Below are positions 1-8,230 of a DNA stretch of 64,000 bases, in pieces. Numbering within the stretch: position 1 is the first letter of the stretch; each line of letters begins with the position of its first letter. Origin of the DNA: Deferribacteres bacterium (GTDB lineage: Bacteria; Chrysiogenota; Deferribacteres; Deferribacterales; Geovibrionaceae); assembly GCA_023395255.1 (NCBI GenBank), contig JAEWZN010000014.1, positions 1-64,000 of the forward strand. The letters run 5' to 3'. The position numbers and the translations under genes were made by a program. The notes below the pieces were generated by a model, which did no database searches, was not told the origin of the DNA, and was given only the letters and a program-made list of their open reading frames with translations.

Positions 1-155
1 AGTGTCACAGCGTAACCCCCCCTTCGAGCCACAGACCGGGCTGGGGCGGTTCGGGAGCAAGCCTCCAGAGACACTGCAACAACTGCCACTACCCGGTGCA
101 GCAGACTACATGCAACGTATGCCACAAAACGGCACACGCGCCTAATGCGTACTAG
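1..155 (+). CDS. Multihaem c-type cytochrome, 3' end only
   Basis: The reading frame is open from the window edge and ends at TAG 153-155. The visible 51 residues contain two CXXCH haem-binding motifs, CNNCH (codons from 75) and CNVCH (codons from 111). A Cys-His pair at the very start (codons 3-8) may be the end of a third motif. The tail, with TAHAP after the last haem, resembles periplasmic multihaem cytochromes. The gene ends 14 bases before the molybdopterin oxidoreductase on the same strand. It is therefore probably co-transcribed and could pass electrons to that enzyme in the periplasm. The N-terminus, signal peptide and total haem count lie outside the window. Confidence 0.75.
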   Translation, partial: CHSVTPPSSHRPGWGGSGASLQRHCNNCHYPVQQTTCNVCHKTAHAPNAY

Positions 156-169
156 ATAAGGAGATAATT

Positions 170-3061
170 ATGAGCCTTAAAGATAAACTTAACCAGGTAA
201 CCCGCCGTGACTTCCTTAAGGGAGTGAGCGCAGTAGGTGCCACTGCTGCTGTTTACGGCTGCGGCGGTTCAGGCGACGGCGGCAAGACTTACATGGAAGA
301 GGATGAGGATAATCTCACCCCTCCGGCGATAACAGAATCAATTGTAATGGGCAGCACACCCCACAACTGCGGCGGCCGCTGTGTGAGCAAATACTACGTT
401 AAAGACGGCGTGATCAAAAGGATCACCACCGATGAGCGCCCTGATAAAAGCATAGCGGAAGGGGACGAGCCTCAGTACCGCTCATGCGTACGCTGCCGTT
501 CACGTAAGCAGTGGTTCTACCGTAATGACCGCCTTATGTACCCTCTGAAACAGACAGGTGAAAGGGGTGACATCAACGGCTTTGTGAGAATCTCATGGGA
601 ACAGGCATACACCGAGATTGCTCAGAAAATGAAAAACATCCGCGATCAGTACGGTTCTGAGGCTTTCCATCTTCAATATGCATCTGGGGATGCCACAGGC
701 TGGTCAACAGGCGCTGCGGGCAGACTTCTTAACCTTATCGGCGGTTATACTTCATATTATCTCTCATACAGCTCACCCACTCTTCAGCACGTTGCGAGAT
801 TTGTTGACGGTGTAGGCTTTTCCAACCCTCAGGGTAATGCGAAACAAGATGCAATCAATGCTGACAACCTTGTCCTTTGGTCATGCAACTTCCATGAGTC
901 GATCATCGGAACAAACTCCGGCTGGTATCTTCAGCAGATCAAGGAAAGAGGTGTGCCGATAACCACTGTGGACGTAAGGTATTCCAAAACGACAGCTACA
1001 GTTGCGGATAACTTCGTTGACGTTGAACCTGCCACCGACCCGGCGCTTGTCCTTGCCATGCTGTACAGAATAATAGTTGAAAGATACGATGATGTTGATA
1101 AGACTTTTATCAACAATTATGTTTTCGGATTTTTCGATAACGGCAACACCTCATATCATGGAGACCTTGACACTGCGCACTACGCTGTTCCCGACGGCGG
1201 TTCTCTTTCCGCTTATATCCTCGGAAATGATACCTTCCTTGTTGATAAAGGGCATAATAATGCAGTCTCAATTTATCCGGACACAATCGGCTATAATGTA
1301 AATACCGATGACGAGCTTTACGGCAAAACCGTCAGCATATGGGGACAGCTTCCCAAAACTCCCGAATGGGCTGAGAAAATAACAGGTGTACCCGCAGCGA
1401 AAATACGTGAACTTGCTGATATGTACCTTGATACCAAAGTCTCCACATGGAGCGGTCTCGGTTATAACAGAGGCGCTGAAGCTGAACAGATCATCTGGCT
1501 TCTCCGCATTCTTTCCGCTGTTACCAAAAACTTCGGAATCAACGGCGCATGCTACGGACGTACTTCAAACAATATGACCGTTCCTCTGCCCGGAAACAGC
1601 CTCGGTACAGGGGTTTCAAACAGTGTAAGCCTGACAAGCAAGATCTACGACAATACGAGGCTCACTGCTCCGCTTGCCTATGTACCGACTCCGCAGAGAG
1701 GCAACCTCTCTGTCTTCACCATTCCTGATGCCATAGAAAACGGCGGTTACGCCGGAAGAAAATCAAAATGGAACGACGGACAGGTCAATAAGATCACCAC
1801 TCCTTTCAAAGTGCTTTTCACATGCGGCAGCAACGTAACCTATAACCAACACTGCGACACCGCTTATACAAAAGCAATCTTCAAGGATAAAAGCAAGCTA
1901 GAGCTTATTGTGAATATGGATGCATTCCTTACAGGTTCGGCTCTCATGTCCGACTATGTTCTTCCTTCCGCTGTTGTGGGGGAAAAACCCGGTTCGGCAA
2001 ACATGTGGGAAACAGGCGAAGTGGCCATCAAACTTAACAAAATTATTGATGCACCGGGTGAAATCCTTGATGAATACTCAATCTGCACAGGAATAGCAGA
2101 TAAGCTCGGTTACAAAACAGAATTCCTCGGCGGATTTCCCGAAGGTCAGGAAGGCATGGAAGCAAGGATGAGAGCAGGCTTTGAGTCCGCCAATCTCGCC
2201 GCATCATACGGCATGAGCTATGATGAGTGGAGCGAAAAGGGCGTTGCCTCCTTTGCAGGAACTTACTCTGAGTACATTGTTTATCATAAGGCATACCGCG
2301 CTAATCCCTCCGGCAGCCCCCTTGCAACAGCTTCCGGTAAATTTGAGGCTTACTGCCTTAATATGATGGAAGACTACGAAGCGCGCTACCATGAAAACCT
2401 TGATACAGTGACTGCGGACGCAGGCGGACAGGACACGCTCTACGGTACAGGTGAAATCTACTCCAAACACCATGGCAGCAATACGGCCAGAAGGTTTGTA
2501 TATCCCATCCCCATGTATATACCCACAATTGAGGGCAGGCACGCAATAGACGATATTAACCCCGCAGATCCGCTCTGCCACGATGACCCTCTGGGGCTGA
2601 AAGCAAAAGGCTACAATTTCACGCTCCTCACATGGCACATGATGTACAGGTCGCACTCATCTTTGAACAACATTGCTTATCTCAACGAGTGCTATAAAAA
2701 AGATGCTGACGGCAACGCGGCTTATTTTAACCCTGACAGGGAGTGGAAAGACGGCGTATGGGATGATGGCGTTTATGAACCCATCTGGATAAACCCCGCA
2801 GATGCAGGTCCTCTCGGTATTCAGGATGGCAACAGGCTCCTCGTGAGCAATGACAGAGGTAAAATTTATGTTTCTGCTGTTGTTACTCAGAGAGTTCCCA
2901 AAGGAACAGCGGCTATGGGTCAGGGCGGCTGGGTGCAGCTTAACGGAGCCGGAATTGATGTCGGCGGATGTGTGAGCACTGTCACCAGCGCCAGACCGTC
3001 CAGAATATGCAAAGGCAATAACAGTGAAAACGATTGCCGTGTCAAAATCGAAAAGGCGTAG
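170..3061 (+). CDS. Tat-exported molybdopterin oxidoreductase, DMSO reductase family (DmsA-like catalytic subunit)
   Basis: This is a 963-residue catalytic subunit of a periplasmic molybdenum reductase. A Tat signal is clear (RRDFLKG at residues 12-18). It is followed by a short hydrophobic stretch ending in V-Y-G-C31, which could be a Tat lipobox. Near the N-terminus, Cys67, Cys71 and Cys106 match [4Fe-4S] ligands of the family. The usual first ligand position, four residues before Cys67, is Thr63. Ser201 in Y-S-S (residues 200-202) aligns with the molybdenum-ligating Ser of DMSO reductases. The start has AAGGAG upstream. The Fe-S subunit follows after 13 bases and a cytochrome gene precedes. 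The substrate (DMSO, TMAO, or another oxyanion or organic oxide) cannot be read from the sequence. No membrane-anchor gene is present. Confidence 0.88.
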   Translation: MSLKDKLNQVTRRDFLKGVSAVGATAAVYGCGGSGDGGKTYMEEDEDNLTPPAITESIVMGSTPHNCGGRCVSKYYVKDGVIKRITTDERPDKSIAEGDEPQYRSCVRCRSRKQWFYRNDRLMYPLKQTGERGDINGFVRISWEQAYTEIAQKMKNIRDQYGSEAFHLQYASGDATGWSTGAAGRLLNLIGGYTSYYLSYSSPTLQHVARFVDGVGFSNPQGNAKQDAINADNLVLWSCNFHESIIGTNSGWYLQQIKERGVPITTVDVRYSKTTATVADNFVDVEPATDPALVLAMLYRIIVERYDDVDKTFINNYVFGFFDNGNTSYHGDLDTAHYAVPDGGSLSAYILGNDTFLVDKGHNNAVSIYPDTIGYNVNTDDELYGKTVSIWGQLPKTPEWAEKITGVPAAKIRELADMYLDTKVSTWSGLGYNRGAEAEQIIWLLRILSAVTKNFGINGACYGRTSNNMTVPLPGNSLGTGVSNSVSLTSKIYDNTRLTAPLAYVPTPQRGNLSVFTIPDAIENGGYAGRKSKWNDGQVNKITTPFKVLFTCGSNVTYNQHCDTAYTKAIFKDKSKLELIVNMDAFLTGSALMSDYVLPSAVVGEKPGSANMWETGEVAIKLNKIIDAPGEILDEYSICTGIADKLGYKTEFLGGFPEGQEGMEARMRAGFESANLAASYGMSYDEWSEKGVASFAGTYSEYIVYHKAYRANPSGSPLATASGKFEAYCLNMMEDYEARYHENLDTVTADAGGQDTLYGTGEIYSKHHGSNTARRFVYPIPMYIPTIEGRHAIDDINPADPLCHDDPLGLKAKGYNFTLLTWHMMYRSHSSLNNIAYLNECYKKDADGNAAYFNPDREWKDGVWDDGVYEPIWINPADAGPLGIQDGNRLLVSNDRGKIYVSAVVTQRVPKGTAAMGQGGWVQLNGAGIDVGGCVSTVTSARPSRICKGNNSENDCRVKIEKA

Positions 3062-3074
3062 GGAGGATTAAACC

Positions 3075-3692
3075 ATGGCTAAACAGATGGCATTTTACTT
3101 TGACCAGAACAGATGCATGGGCTGCCACGCCTGCGTTGTAGCATGCAAAGACTGGAATGACGTTAAACCCGGTAAGGCAAGCTGGAGAAAACTGAGCGTT
3201 AAAGAAAGCGGCGCTTTCCCTGATGTTAAGGTTTTCAACCTTGTACTTTCCTGCAACCACTGCGCAAACCCCGCATGTACTGCGGCTTGCCCTGTGGGAG
3301 CGATTTATAAAAGAAAAGAGGACGGCATAGTAATAGTAGACCGTGACAAGTGCCAGAACATCCGTTCCTGCGCAGTTGCATGCCCCTACGGTGCTCCTCA
3401 GTTCGGCGATGATAAATCTGAACCTGTTAAGAAGGCAAGCTGGGCTGTTAAACACCCTGTACAGAAATGTACCTTCTGCTGGGACAGGCTTGATGATGGT
3501 CTTGCTCCTTCATGCGTTGCTGCCTGCCCCCAGAGAGCCCTTGACTTCGGCACAGTGGAAGAGATCAGCGCGAAATACCCCACAGCACAGAGAACCGCTG
3601 TAGGTATGCCCGATTCAACTAAGGACTCCAACGGTAATACCCTTACCTCCGGAGACACAGTACCCTCAATTTTCTTTAAACCGAAAAACTAG
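3075..3692 (+). CDS. Four-cluster ferredoxin subunit of the molybdoenzyme (DmsB-like)
   Basis: This 205-residue electron-transfer subunit has the four Cys groups of the DmsB/NrfC/PhsB family. Group I is Cys14-17-20-24, group II Cys60-63-68-72, group III Cys93-99-103, and group IV lies around residues 135-157. Group III reads C-x2-I-x2-C-x3-C-P, so its second Cys is Ile96 (codon ATC at 3360). In NarH a Trp at this place gives a [3Fe-4S] cluster, so the same is expected here. There is no signal peptide, so the protein would be co-exported with the Tat-tagged catalytic subunit, as known for DmsAB. No DmsC-like anchor follows. A terminator-like hairpin and then an unrelated esterase gene come next. 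Confidence 0.9.
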   Translation: MAKQMAFYFDQNRCMGCHACVVACKDWNDVKPGKASWRKLSVKESGAFPDVKVFNLVLSCNHCANPACTAACPVGAIYKRKEDGIVIVDRDKCQNIRSCAVACPYGAPQFGDDKSEPVKKASWAVKHPVQKCTFCWDRLDDGLAPSCVAACPQRALDFGTVEEISAKYPTAQRTAVGMPDSTKDSNGNTLTSGDTVPSIFFKPKN

Positions 3693-3703
3693 GGGGGATA
3701 GAG

Positions 3704-3727
3704 ACTGTCATGTTCCTCCTTGACAGT
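3704..3727 (+). other. Small inverted repeat after the reductase operon
   Basis: ACTGTCA at 3704-3710 pairs perfectly with TGACAGT at 3721-3727 around a 10-base loop, 11 bases after the ferredoxin-subunit stop codon. No T-run follows, so it is not a standard terminator. It may stabilise the 3' end of the mRNA. Confidence 0.4.
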
Positions 3728-3757
3728 ACATCCGCAAGATGATTTACCCAAGTACAT

Positions 3758-3795
3758 CTGCCGGGGCAGATTATTTCCGCTCCGGCAGTTCTTTT
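3758..3795 (+). terminator. Probable rho-independent terminator of the reductase operon
   Basis: CTGCCGG (3758-3764) pairs with CCGGCAG (3782-3788) over a 17-base loop and is followed by TTCTTTT. It lies 65 bases past the ferredoxin subunit. The loop is long, so the call is moderate. Confidence 0.5.
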
Positions 3796-3888
3796 GAAAT
3801 TGTTTAATCTTTCCAATTAAGTATAATAGATAAAACTTTCCGAATCCCGCCATGAGGCATATCAGAGGATCTTTTGCGAGGTTCCCCT

Positions 3889-4779
3889 ATGTTCAGATAT
3901 GCTTTTCCGGCTCTGCTCCTGTTTGCTTTTTCCGCTTTTGCTGAGCCTACCCCCTACAGCTTTGAGACTCTTAAGTTCATCTCCGCGGACGGAGAAAGAA
4001 ATTACCGTGTAATAGTGGGTGTCCCCTCCTCCCCTGTGCCTGATGGAGGTTATCCTGTTCTGTATGCCCTTGACGGTAATGCCGCTTATGCGGATTTCAG
4101 TGCTGATATTCAGAAGAGACTCATAAAAGAGGGTGCGCCTGTGACGGTCTTTATCGGTTATGAAACCGAGGAGCGTTTCGAGGTGGATTCCAGAGCATAC
4201 GACTACACCCCACCAGCGGAAGACGGCAAACCTTTTCCTGATGCGCTAAATCCTATAAGAACAAACGGCGGTGCGGAACAGTTTCTGAGATTTATAGAGA
4301 ACAGAGTTAAACCCGCAGCGGAGAAGCTCGCGCCTCTGAACAAATCCAGACAGACACTCTGGGGGCATTCATACGGAGGATTATTTGTGCTTTATGTGCT
4401 TACCTCGTCTCCGGGCAGCTTCCAGTCATACGCATCCGCCGACCCTTCACTCTGGTGGAACGGCGGAGCCATGTTTGAGGCTTCTGCGGTCTTTGCCTCA
4501 TCCGAAAAGAAACTTGAGGGCATATCACTCCTTATAATGAAGAGCGGGCAGGAGAGTAAAGCAAGGCCGTTTGACAAGGAAAAGCGCGAGGCATACGAGG
4601 CGAGGGTCAGGGCAGTGAGTTCTGTCCCTGCGGATGCGGCAAAGACGGCGGCTTACCGTTTTGCATCATTAAAAGGTATTTCTGTACAGTACAGAGAGTA
4701 CCCGCAGCTTTCCCACGGGCCTCTGTTTCCTGTATCATTTTATGCCGCGCTGAGGCTTGCTCAGGGGTATGTGGATTAG
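3889..4779 (+). CDS. Secreted alpha/beta-hydrolase, siderophore-esterase-like (IroE/BesA type)
   Basis: The ATG at 3889 is chosen because GAGG lies eight bases upstream and the product then begins with a normal signal peptide ending near AFA (residues 17-19). A TTG at 3874 is less likely. The 296-residue protein has the nucleophile elbow G-H-S161-Y-G-G. It also has a late His in L-S-H-G-P near the C-terminus and the SADPSLWW segment typical of the esterase-D/IroE group that hydrolyses ferric-siderophore esters. A general periplasmic carboxylesterase is the alternative. The stop codon overlaps the convergent SIMPL gene (TTAG at 4776-4779 serves both stops). It stands alone on its strand. Confidence 0.75.
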   Translation: MFRYAFPALLLFAFSAFAEPTPYSFETLKFISADGERNYRVIVGVPSSPVPDGGYPVLYALDGNAAYADFSADIQKRLIKEGAPVTVFIGYETEERFEVDSRAYDYTPPAEDGKPFPDALNPIRTNGGAEQFLRFIENRVKPAAEKLAPLNKSRQTLWGHSYGGLFVLYVLTSSPGSFQSYASADPSLWWNGGAMFEASAVFASSEKKLEGISLLIMKSGQESKARPFDKEKREAYEARVRAVSSVPADAAKTAAYRFASLKGISVQYREYPQLSHGPLFPVSFYAALRLAQGYVD

Positions 4780-5495
4780 TCCGAGAGGTAATACTCCACT
4801 GTGGAGACGACACGGACGCTTTTTATATGCGGGTTGTTGTTGTCGCGGGCGCTTATGCTGAACTGTCCCTGAGAAGCGTTTTTAATTTTGCCCAATCTGC
4901 TGCCCGAATCCTCGGCGAATTTCTGGGCAACTTCACGGGCTGCCTTGGTGGCTTCCTCTATCATCTGCGGCTTAACTTCGTTGAGGCGGGTGAATATGTA
5001 CTCTACCTGCGAGTCATAATTGTTCCCGGTGAGAACCAGACCCTCTTTACCGAGGTCGGCTGTTTTGGTCATTATTTCACGCACTTTGTCTACCTTTGAT
5101 GAATAAACAGTAACCGCCTGGCGGGAAGCATAGCGGAATTCCGGTCTGTCACCTCCGCCATAGAGGTTTGCGTATGCGTCATTTATTGTCGGCACTGACA
5201 CGCTGATTTCGCTTTCCTCAAGCCCGTTTGAGATGAGGAAACTGCGTATCATATCCACATTTTTTTCAAGACCTGCATAAAGGGCGGGTATGCTGTTATC
5301 TGCCATGCTGAACTGCACAGGCCATATAACTATGTCAGCAGGGTATTCCCTTTCGGAAAGCCCTTTTACATTGACTGTTCTTTCGAACGATTTGTATTTT
5401 ATCGCGGCTGCGGCAAGCTGCCAGCCGAGTATGCCGAGCCCCAGCATAATGAATATACCGAGGATTAACGCACCTGAATTAATTTTTCCGTTCAT
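4776..5495 (-). CDS. SIMPL-domain (DUF541) protein
   Basis: This 239-residue protein begins with one membrane-spanning segment (about residues 8-28), followed by a periplasmic SIMPL domain. The start at 5495 has GGAG seven bases upstream; an in-frame TTG at 5513 is less likely. The conserved sequence begins with a KGLSEREYPAD-like first strand, and there is a glycine-rich FxYxSRQAVTVYSS core. SIMPL proteins (family of BP26 and YggE) form periplasmic oligomers with no agreed biochemical function; YggE is linked to oxidative-stress tolerance. The HAD phosphatase gene lies 43 bases upstream on the same strand, so the two may be co-transcribed. Confidence 0.8.
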   Translation of the reverse strand: MNGKINSGALILGIFIMLGLGILGWQLAAAAIKYKSFERTVNVKGLSEREYPADIVIWPVQFSMADNSIPALYAGLEKNVDMIRSFLISNGLEESEISVSVPTINDAYANLYGGGDRPEFRYASRQAVTVYSSKVDKVREIMTKTADLGKEGLVLTGNNYDSQVEYIFTRLNEVKPQMIEEATKAAREVAQKFAEDSGSRLGKIKNASQGQFSISARDNNNPHIKSVRVVSTVEYYLSD

Positions 5496-5538
5496 GATAA
5501 ATCTCCATGACAAAGTCTAGCATTGCGGCATATGCATT

Positions 5539-6381
5539 TCACGGTATTTTTCCCAGGGTTTTCAGAGCGGAGTCAGCAGCTATTTTATCAATCACAGCTT
5601 TGACCGCGCCTTCAATGGCTGAGCCTTCGGAGTAGTCCGCCGCGCAGGCAAAGTTAACCCTCCCCTCCGCTATAAGCTTGTCCGTTTTGGTTTTGGCTCC
5701 CTTTTTCTTGGGAGGGAAGACAGCTATAGAGTGTCCGTTCAGCTCCTTAACAAGGCGGAAGCAGGGAATATCGGTCTCTCCGTCACCCACAAAGACCATG
5801 TTTTCAAAGGGAACAGGGCGTTCATCCTGCGGCAGGTATTCGTTGACCTTATGATCATCATAAACGTTCAGAACGCCTTTGTTTATGCGGAAGAGGAACT
5901 GGGTTTTCGTGGTGTAGTTCACCGCCAGCGCAGGCCAGACGGCGACTCCGTTATGGTCGTAAACAAAGGAGGAGGCATATATCGCCTTAAATTCACCCGC
6001 TATGGGTGTTCCCTCAATCATCTCCTTGATGCCGGAGGAGATTATGTAATGCTCAACAGTGATGTTTCTTGATTTGCCGTAATCGTTTATCCGCCGGAAC
6101 CAGTCTGTTACCCCTGCAAAAAGGCGTACAGATCTGCCGTAGGTCACAAAGTCTTCCCTCCGGACTGAAACCCGCGCCGCCTGCGCCTTATCCAGCATCT
6201 GTTTCATATATATGAGTATTCTGTCCGCATTGTGCTTTTCGGTTTCTGCGGAGGTTTCCTTCCAGAAATCAGCCGTGGTCATGCCCACCTTCGGAACAAA
6301 GTCATACTCCTGCATATTCCCCGGAGCGAGGGTTCCGTCAAAGTCATAGGCTATCGCCATTGTAACTGTCTTTTTCGCCAT
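5539..6381 (-). CDS. HAD-superfamily phosphatase
   Basis: Motif I is DFDGTLAPG close to the N-terminus. A motif II-like ISSG lies near the middle, and motif IV is VGDGETDIPCF. Together these define a cytoplasmic, Mg-dependent haloacid-dehalogenase hydrolase of about 280 residues, resembling the phosphoserine-phosphatase-like group. The substrate is unknown. Start choice is uncertain: 6381 (MAKK) is used. An upstream ATG at 6405 and a later one just before the MAIAYDFDG segment are possible, and none has a strong ribosome-binding site. The conserved protein starts shortly before motif I in every case. Confidence 0.75.
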   Translation of the reverse strand: MAKKTVTMAIAYDFDGTLAPGNMQEYDFVPKVGMTTADFWKETSAETEKHNADRILIYMKQMLDKAQAARVSVRREDFVTYGRSVRLFAGVTDWFRRINDYGKSRNITVEHYIISSGIKEMIEGTPIAGEFKAIYASSFVYDHNGVAVWPALAVNYTTKTQFLFRINKGVLNVYDDHKVNEYLPQDERPVPFENMVFVGDGETDIPCFRLVKELNGHSIAVFPPKKKGAKTKTDKLIAEGRVNFACAADYSEGSAIEGAVKAVIDKIAADSALKTLGKIP

Positions 6382-6457
6382 GCTGCACCGTAATGAGTTT
6401 TGCATTCAGTTTATATGATGAACGAAGGAAAGGGAAGGAGGATGACAGCTTTTGTAT

Positions 6458-7303
6458 TTATCGCTTTTTCCCTGTCAGGATTATGGAGGCTGACACGAGA
6501 GCCAAACCTGCGAGATGCCTGAAAAAGAGCGGTTCCCCAAGAAAAAGAACACTTGTTAATACCGCGCTGACAGGCATTACAGCGGTATATGCTGACGCTG
6601 CGGACGCCTGAACATGCTGTATCCCCTCCAGCCAGAGCAGATATGCGGCAGCAGTAATGAAAATTCCGTAATACCCTATTACTGCGTACTCTTTCAGTGT
6701 GAGCGGAGCCATTTCCTTTGCGGCGGGAAATGCGAAGAAAAACATTCCTGCAATTGACAGATAAAATGACAGGGAAACAGTGGGAATATTTGTTCTGATA
6801 AGTCGCCGCATTATCAGGAAAAGGGACTCGCAAAGCACGGCCGCAAAAACGAAGAGCAGCCCCGCTGAATCAGCCTCAAGTCTTCCCGATTCTGTGTTAG
6901 CCACTATTATCCCTGCTGTTGCTGTGCATGCGGCGGCGATTTTCATTTTGTCCGCTTTCTCTCTGAGCAGAACGAAGGCCAATACTGTAATCATAACAGG
7001 CGTAAAGCCGGAGATTATGCCCGAAGCAACAGCAGAAACAGTCTTAAGCCCCCTGAGAAGAAAGACATTGAATAAGACTGAGCCCAGAAGAGCCTGCAGA
7101 CAAATCAGAAATACATTTTCCGCAGACAGGCTGGCGGGGCGCTCTTTTCTGAGGAGCATAAAAAGATAAAGGACTGCGCTCCCCACTGCAAAGCGGAGAA
7201 ACATGGACAGGTTTACAGGTGTGTTTACTGCAATGAATCTGCCGGCTGTGATCGAACTGCCGACAATAAACATAGCCGAAGCAAGGTAAAGATGATATTT
7301 CAC
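6458..7303 (-). CDS. EamA/DMT-family transporter
   Basis: This is a 281-residue, very hydrophobic protein with about ten predicted membrane helices in two EamA halves, typical of drug/metabolite exporters of the RhaT/YdcZ/RarD type. GTG 7303 is preferred because GGAG lies eight bases before it; GTG 7309 is too close to that site. Its gene follows the AraC-type regulator after 31 bases on the same strand. The regulator therefore probably controls an exporter of an amino acid or other small metabolite. The substrate is not evident. Confidence 0.8.
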   Translation of the reverse strand: MKYHLYLASAMFIVGSSITAGRFIAVNTPVNLSMFLRFAVGSAVLYLFMLLRKERPASLSAENVFLICLQALLGSVLFNVFLLRGLKTVSAVASGIISGFTPVMITVLAFVLLREKADKMKIAAACTATAGIIVANTESGRLEADSAGLLFVFAAVLCESLFLIMRRLIRTNIPTVSLSFYLSIAGMFFFAFPAAKEMAPLTLKEYAVIGYYGIFITAAAYLLWLEGIQHVQASAASAYTAVMPVSAVLTSVLFLGEPLFFRHLAGLALVSASIILTGKKR

Positions 7304-7334
7304 GGGCACTTCTCCTTTAAGAGGAGTATCCGGT

Positions 7335-8171
7335 TTATTTGCCTAAACTTATAGTACGCAGTTGCTGAAATGACTTAGGAGTGATGCCGAAGAAGCGGCG
7401 GAACCTTTTTATCATGTGGCTTTGATCCGCATACCCCGCTTCGCTTGCGGCCTGAGCCGGAGTGAGCCCCTCCGTGATGAGCCTTCTGGCATGCTGTGCT
7501 TTTCTGATTGCGGAATATTCATGCGGTGTCAGCCCGGTGTCCGCTTTGAATGAGCGTATGAAATGAAACAGGCTCAGCCCTGCCGCATCCGCCAGTTCCT
7601 GTCCGGTTAAATTTTCTGATATACGGTCATTGATTAGTTCTTTTACTGTGCGAAGCCTGCTGCCCAGACGGTAGTTCATTATCCTATGGGGTTTTTTGTC
7701 CGTATGGGCGATTAAGGATGCCAGAAGCATACACAGGGAAGAATCCAGCTCCAGCGCACTGCTTACCGGGTCGGCTGAGAGTTCCGTGAAATAAAGTATT
7801 TTTGAGGCAAGGTCTCTGTCCTCAATCACTCCGTTTATTATGTAGGGTGTTTTTATTTGAGATGATATGTCCTGAAAGGCGTTTCTGAATACCTGCTCGC
7901 TGAAATAAAGCATCCTGTATGACCATTCCCGGCCGTGAGCAGGGCTGCCGTCATGAGGTTCATCGGGGTTTACCGTATTCACAAGCCCTTTTCCGGCAGT
8001 CAGGCATTCCCCTCTGTAGCTGAATGCGAGCGCACCGGAAGTGACTACACCCACTCCGAAGCCCTCGTGAAAATGCTTCGAGAAATGAGTGTTTATCATC
8101 CGTGCACTCATTATATCTATACTGCCGTAATGGCTTACTGCTTTTGTGAACAGTACGTCTGCTTTTTCCAT
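7335..8171 (-). CDS. AraC-family transcriptional regulator
   Basis: The N-terminal half (about residues 1-165) is a cupin-like AraC sensor domain with an HFHEGFGVG-like first strand and a PDEPHDG segment. The C-terminal 100 residues hold two helix-turn-helix motifs of the AraC/XylS domain, including the signature around SLFHFIRSFK and AGYADQSHMIKRFRRFFG. It lies directly upstream of the EamA transporter and probably activates it in response to a small ligand. This sensor plus DMT-exporter pairing is common in bacteria. The start ATG at 8171 has a weak upstream site. Confidence 0.88.
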   Translation of the reverse strand: MEKADVLFTKAVSHYGSIDIMSARMINTHFSKHFHEGFGVGVVTSGALAFSYRGECLTAGKGLVNTVNPDEPHDGSPAHGREWSYRMLYFSEQVFRNAFQDISSQIKTPYIINGVIEDRDLASKILYFTELSADPVSSALELDSSLCMLLASLIAHTDKKPHRIMNYRLGSRLRTVKELINDRISENLTGQELADAAGLSLFHFIRSFKADTGLTPHEYSAIRKAQHARRLITEGLTPAQAASEAGYADQSHMIKRFRRFFGITPKSFQQLRTISLGK

Positions 8172-8230
8172 AACTTCAGATTTTATCCCTTAACGGGTGT
8201 TTTGTCTTGTACGGAATTGCGGTTCAGATG

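Noticed and set aside
2043..2656. Minus-strand open frames within the molybdoenzyme gene
   Set aside because: They lie wholly inside a long gene with clear domain content on the plus strand, have no ribosome-binding sites, and show no recognisable motifs.
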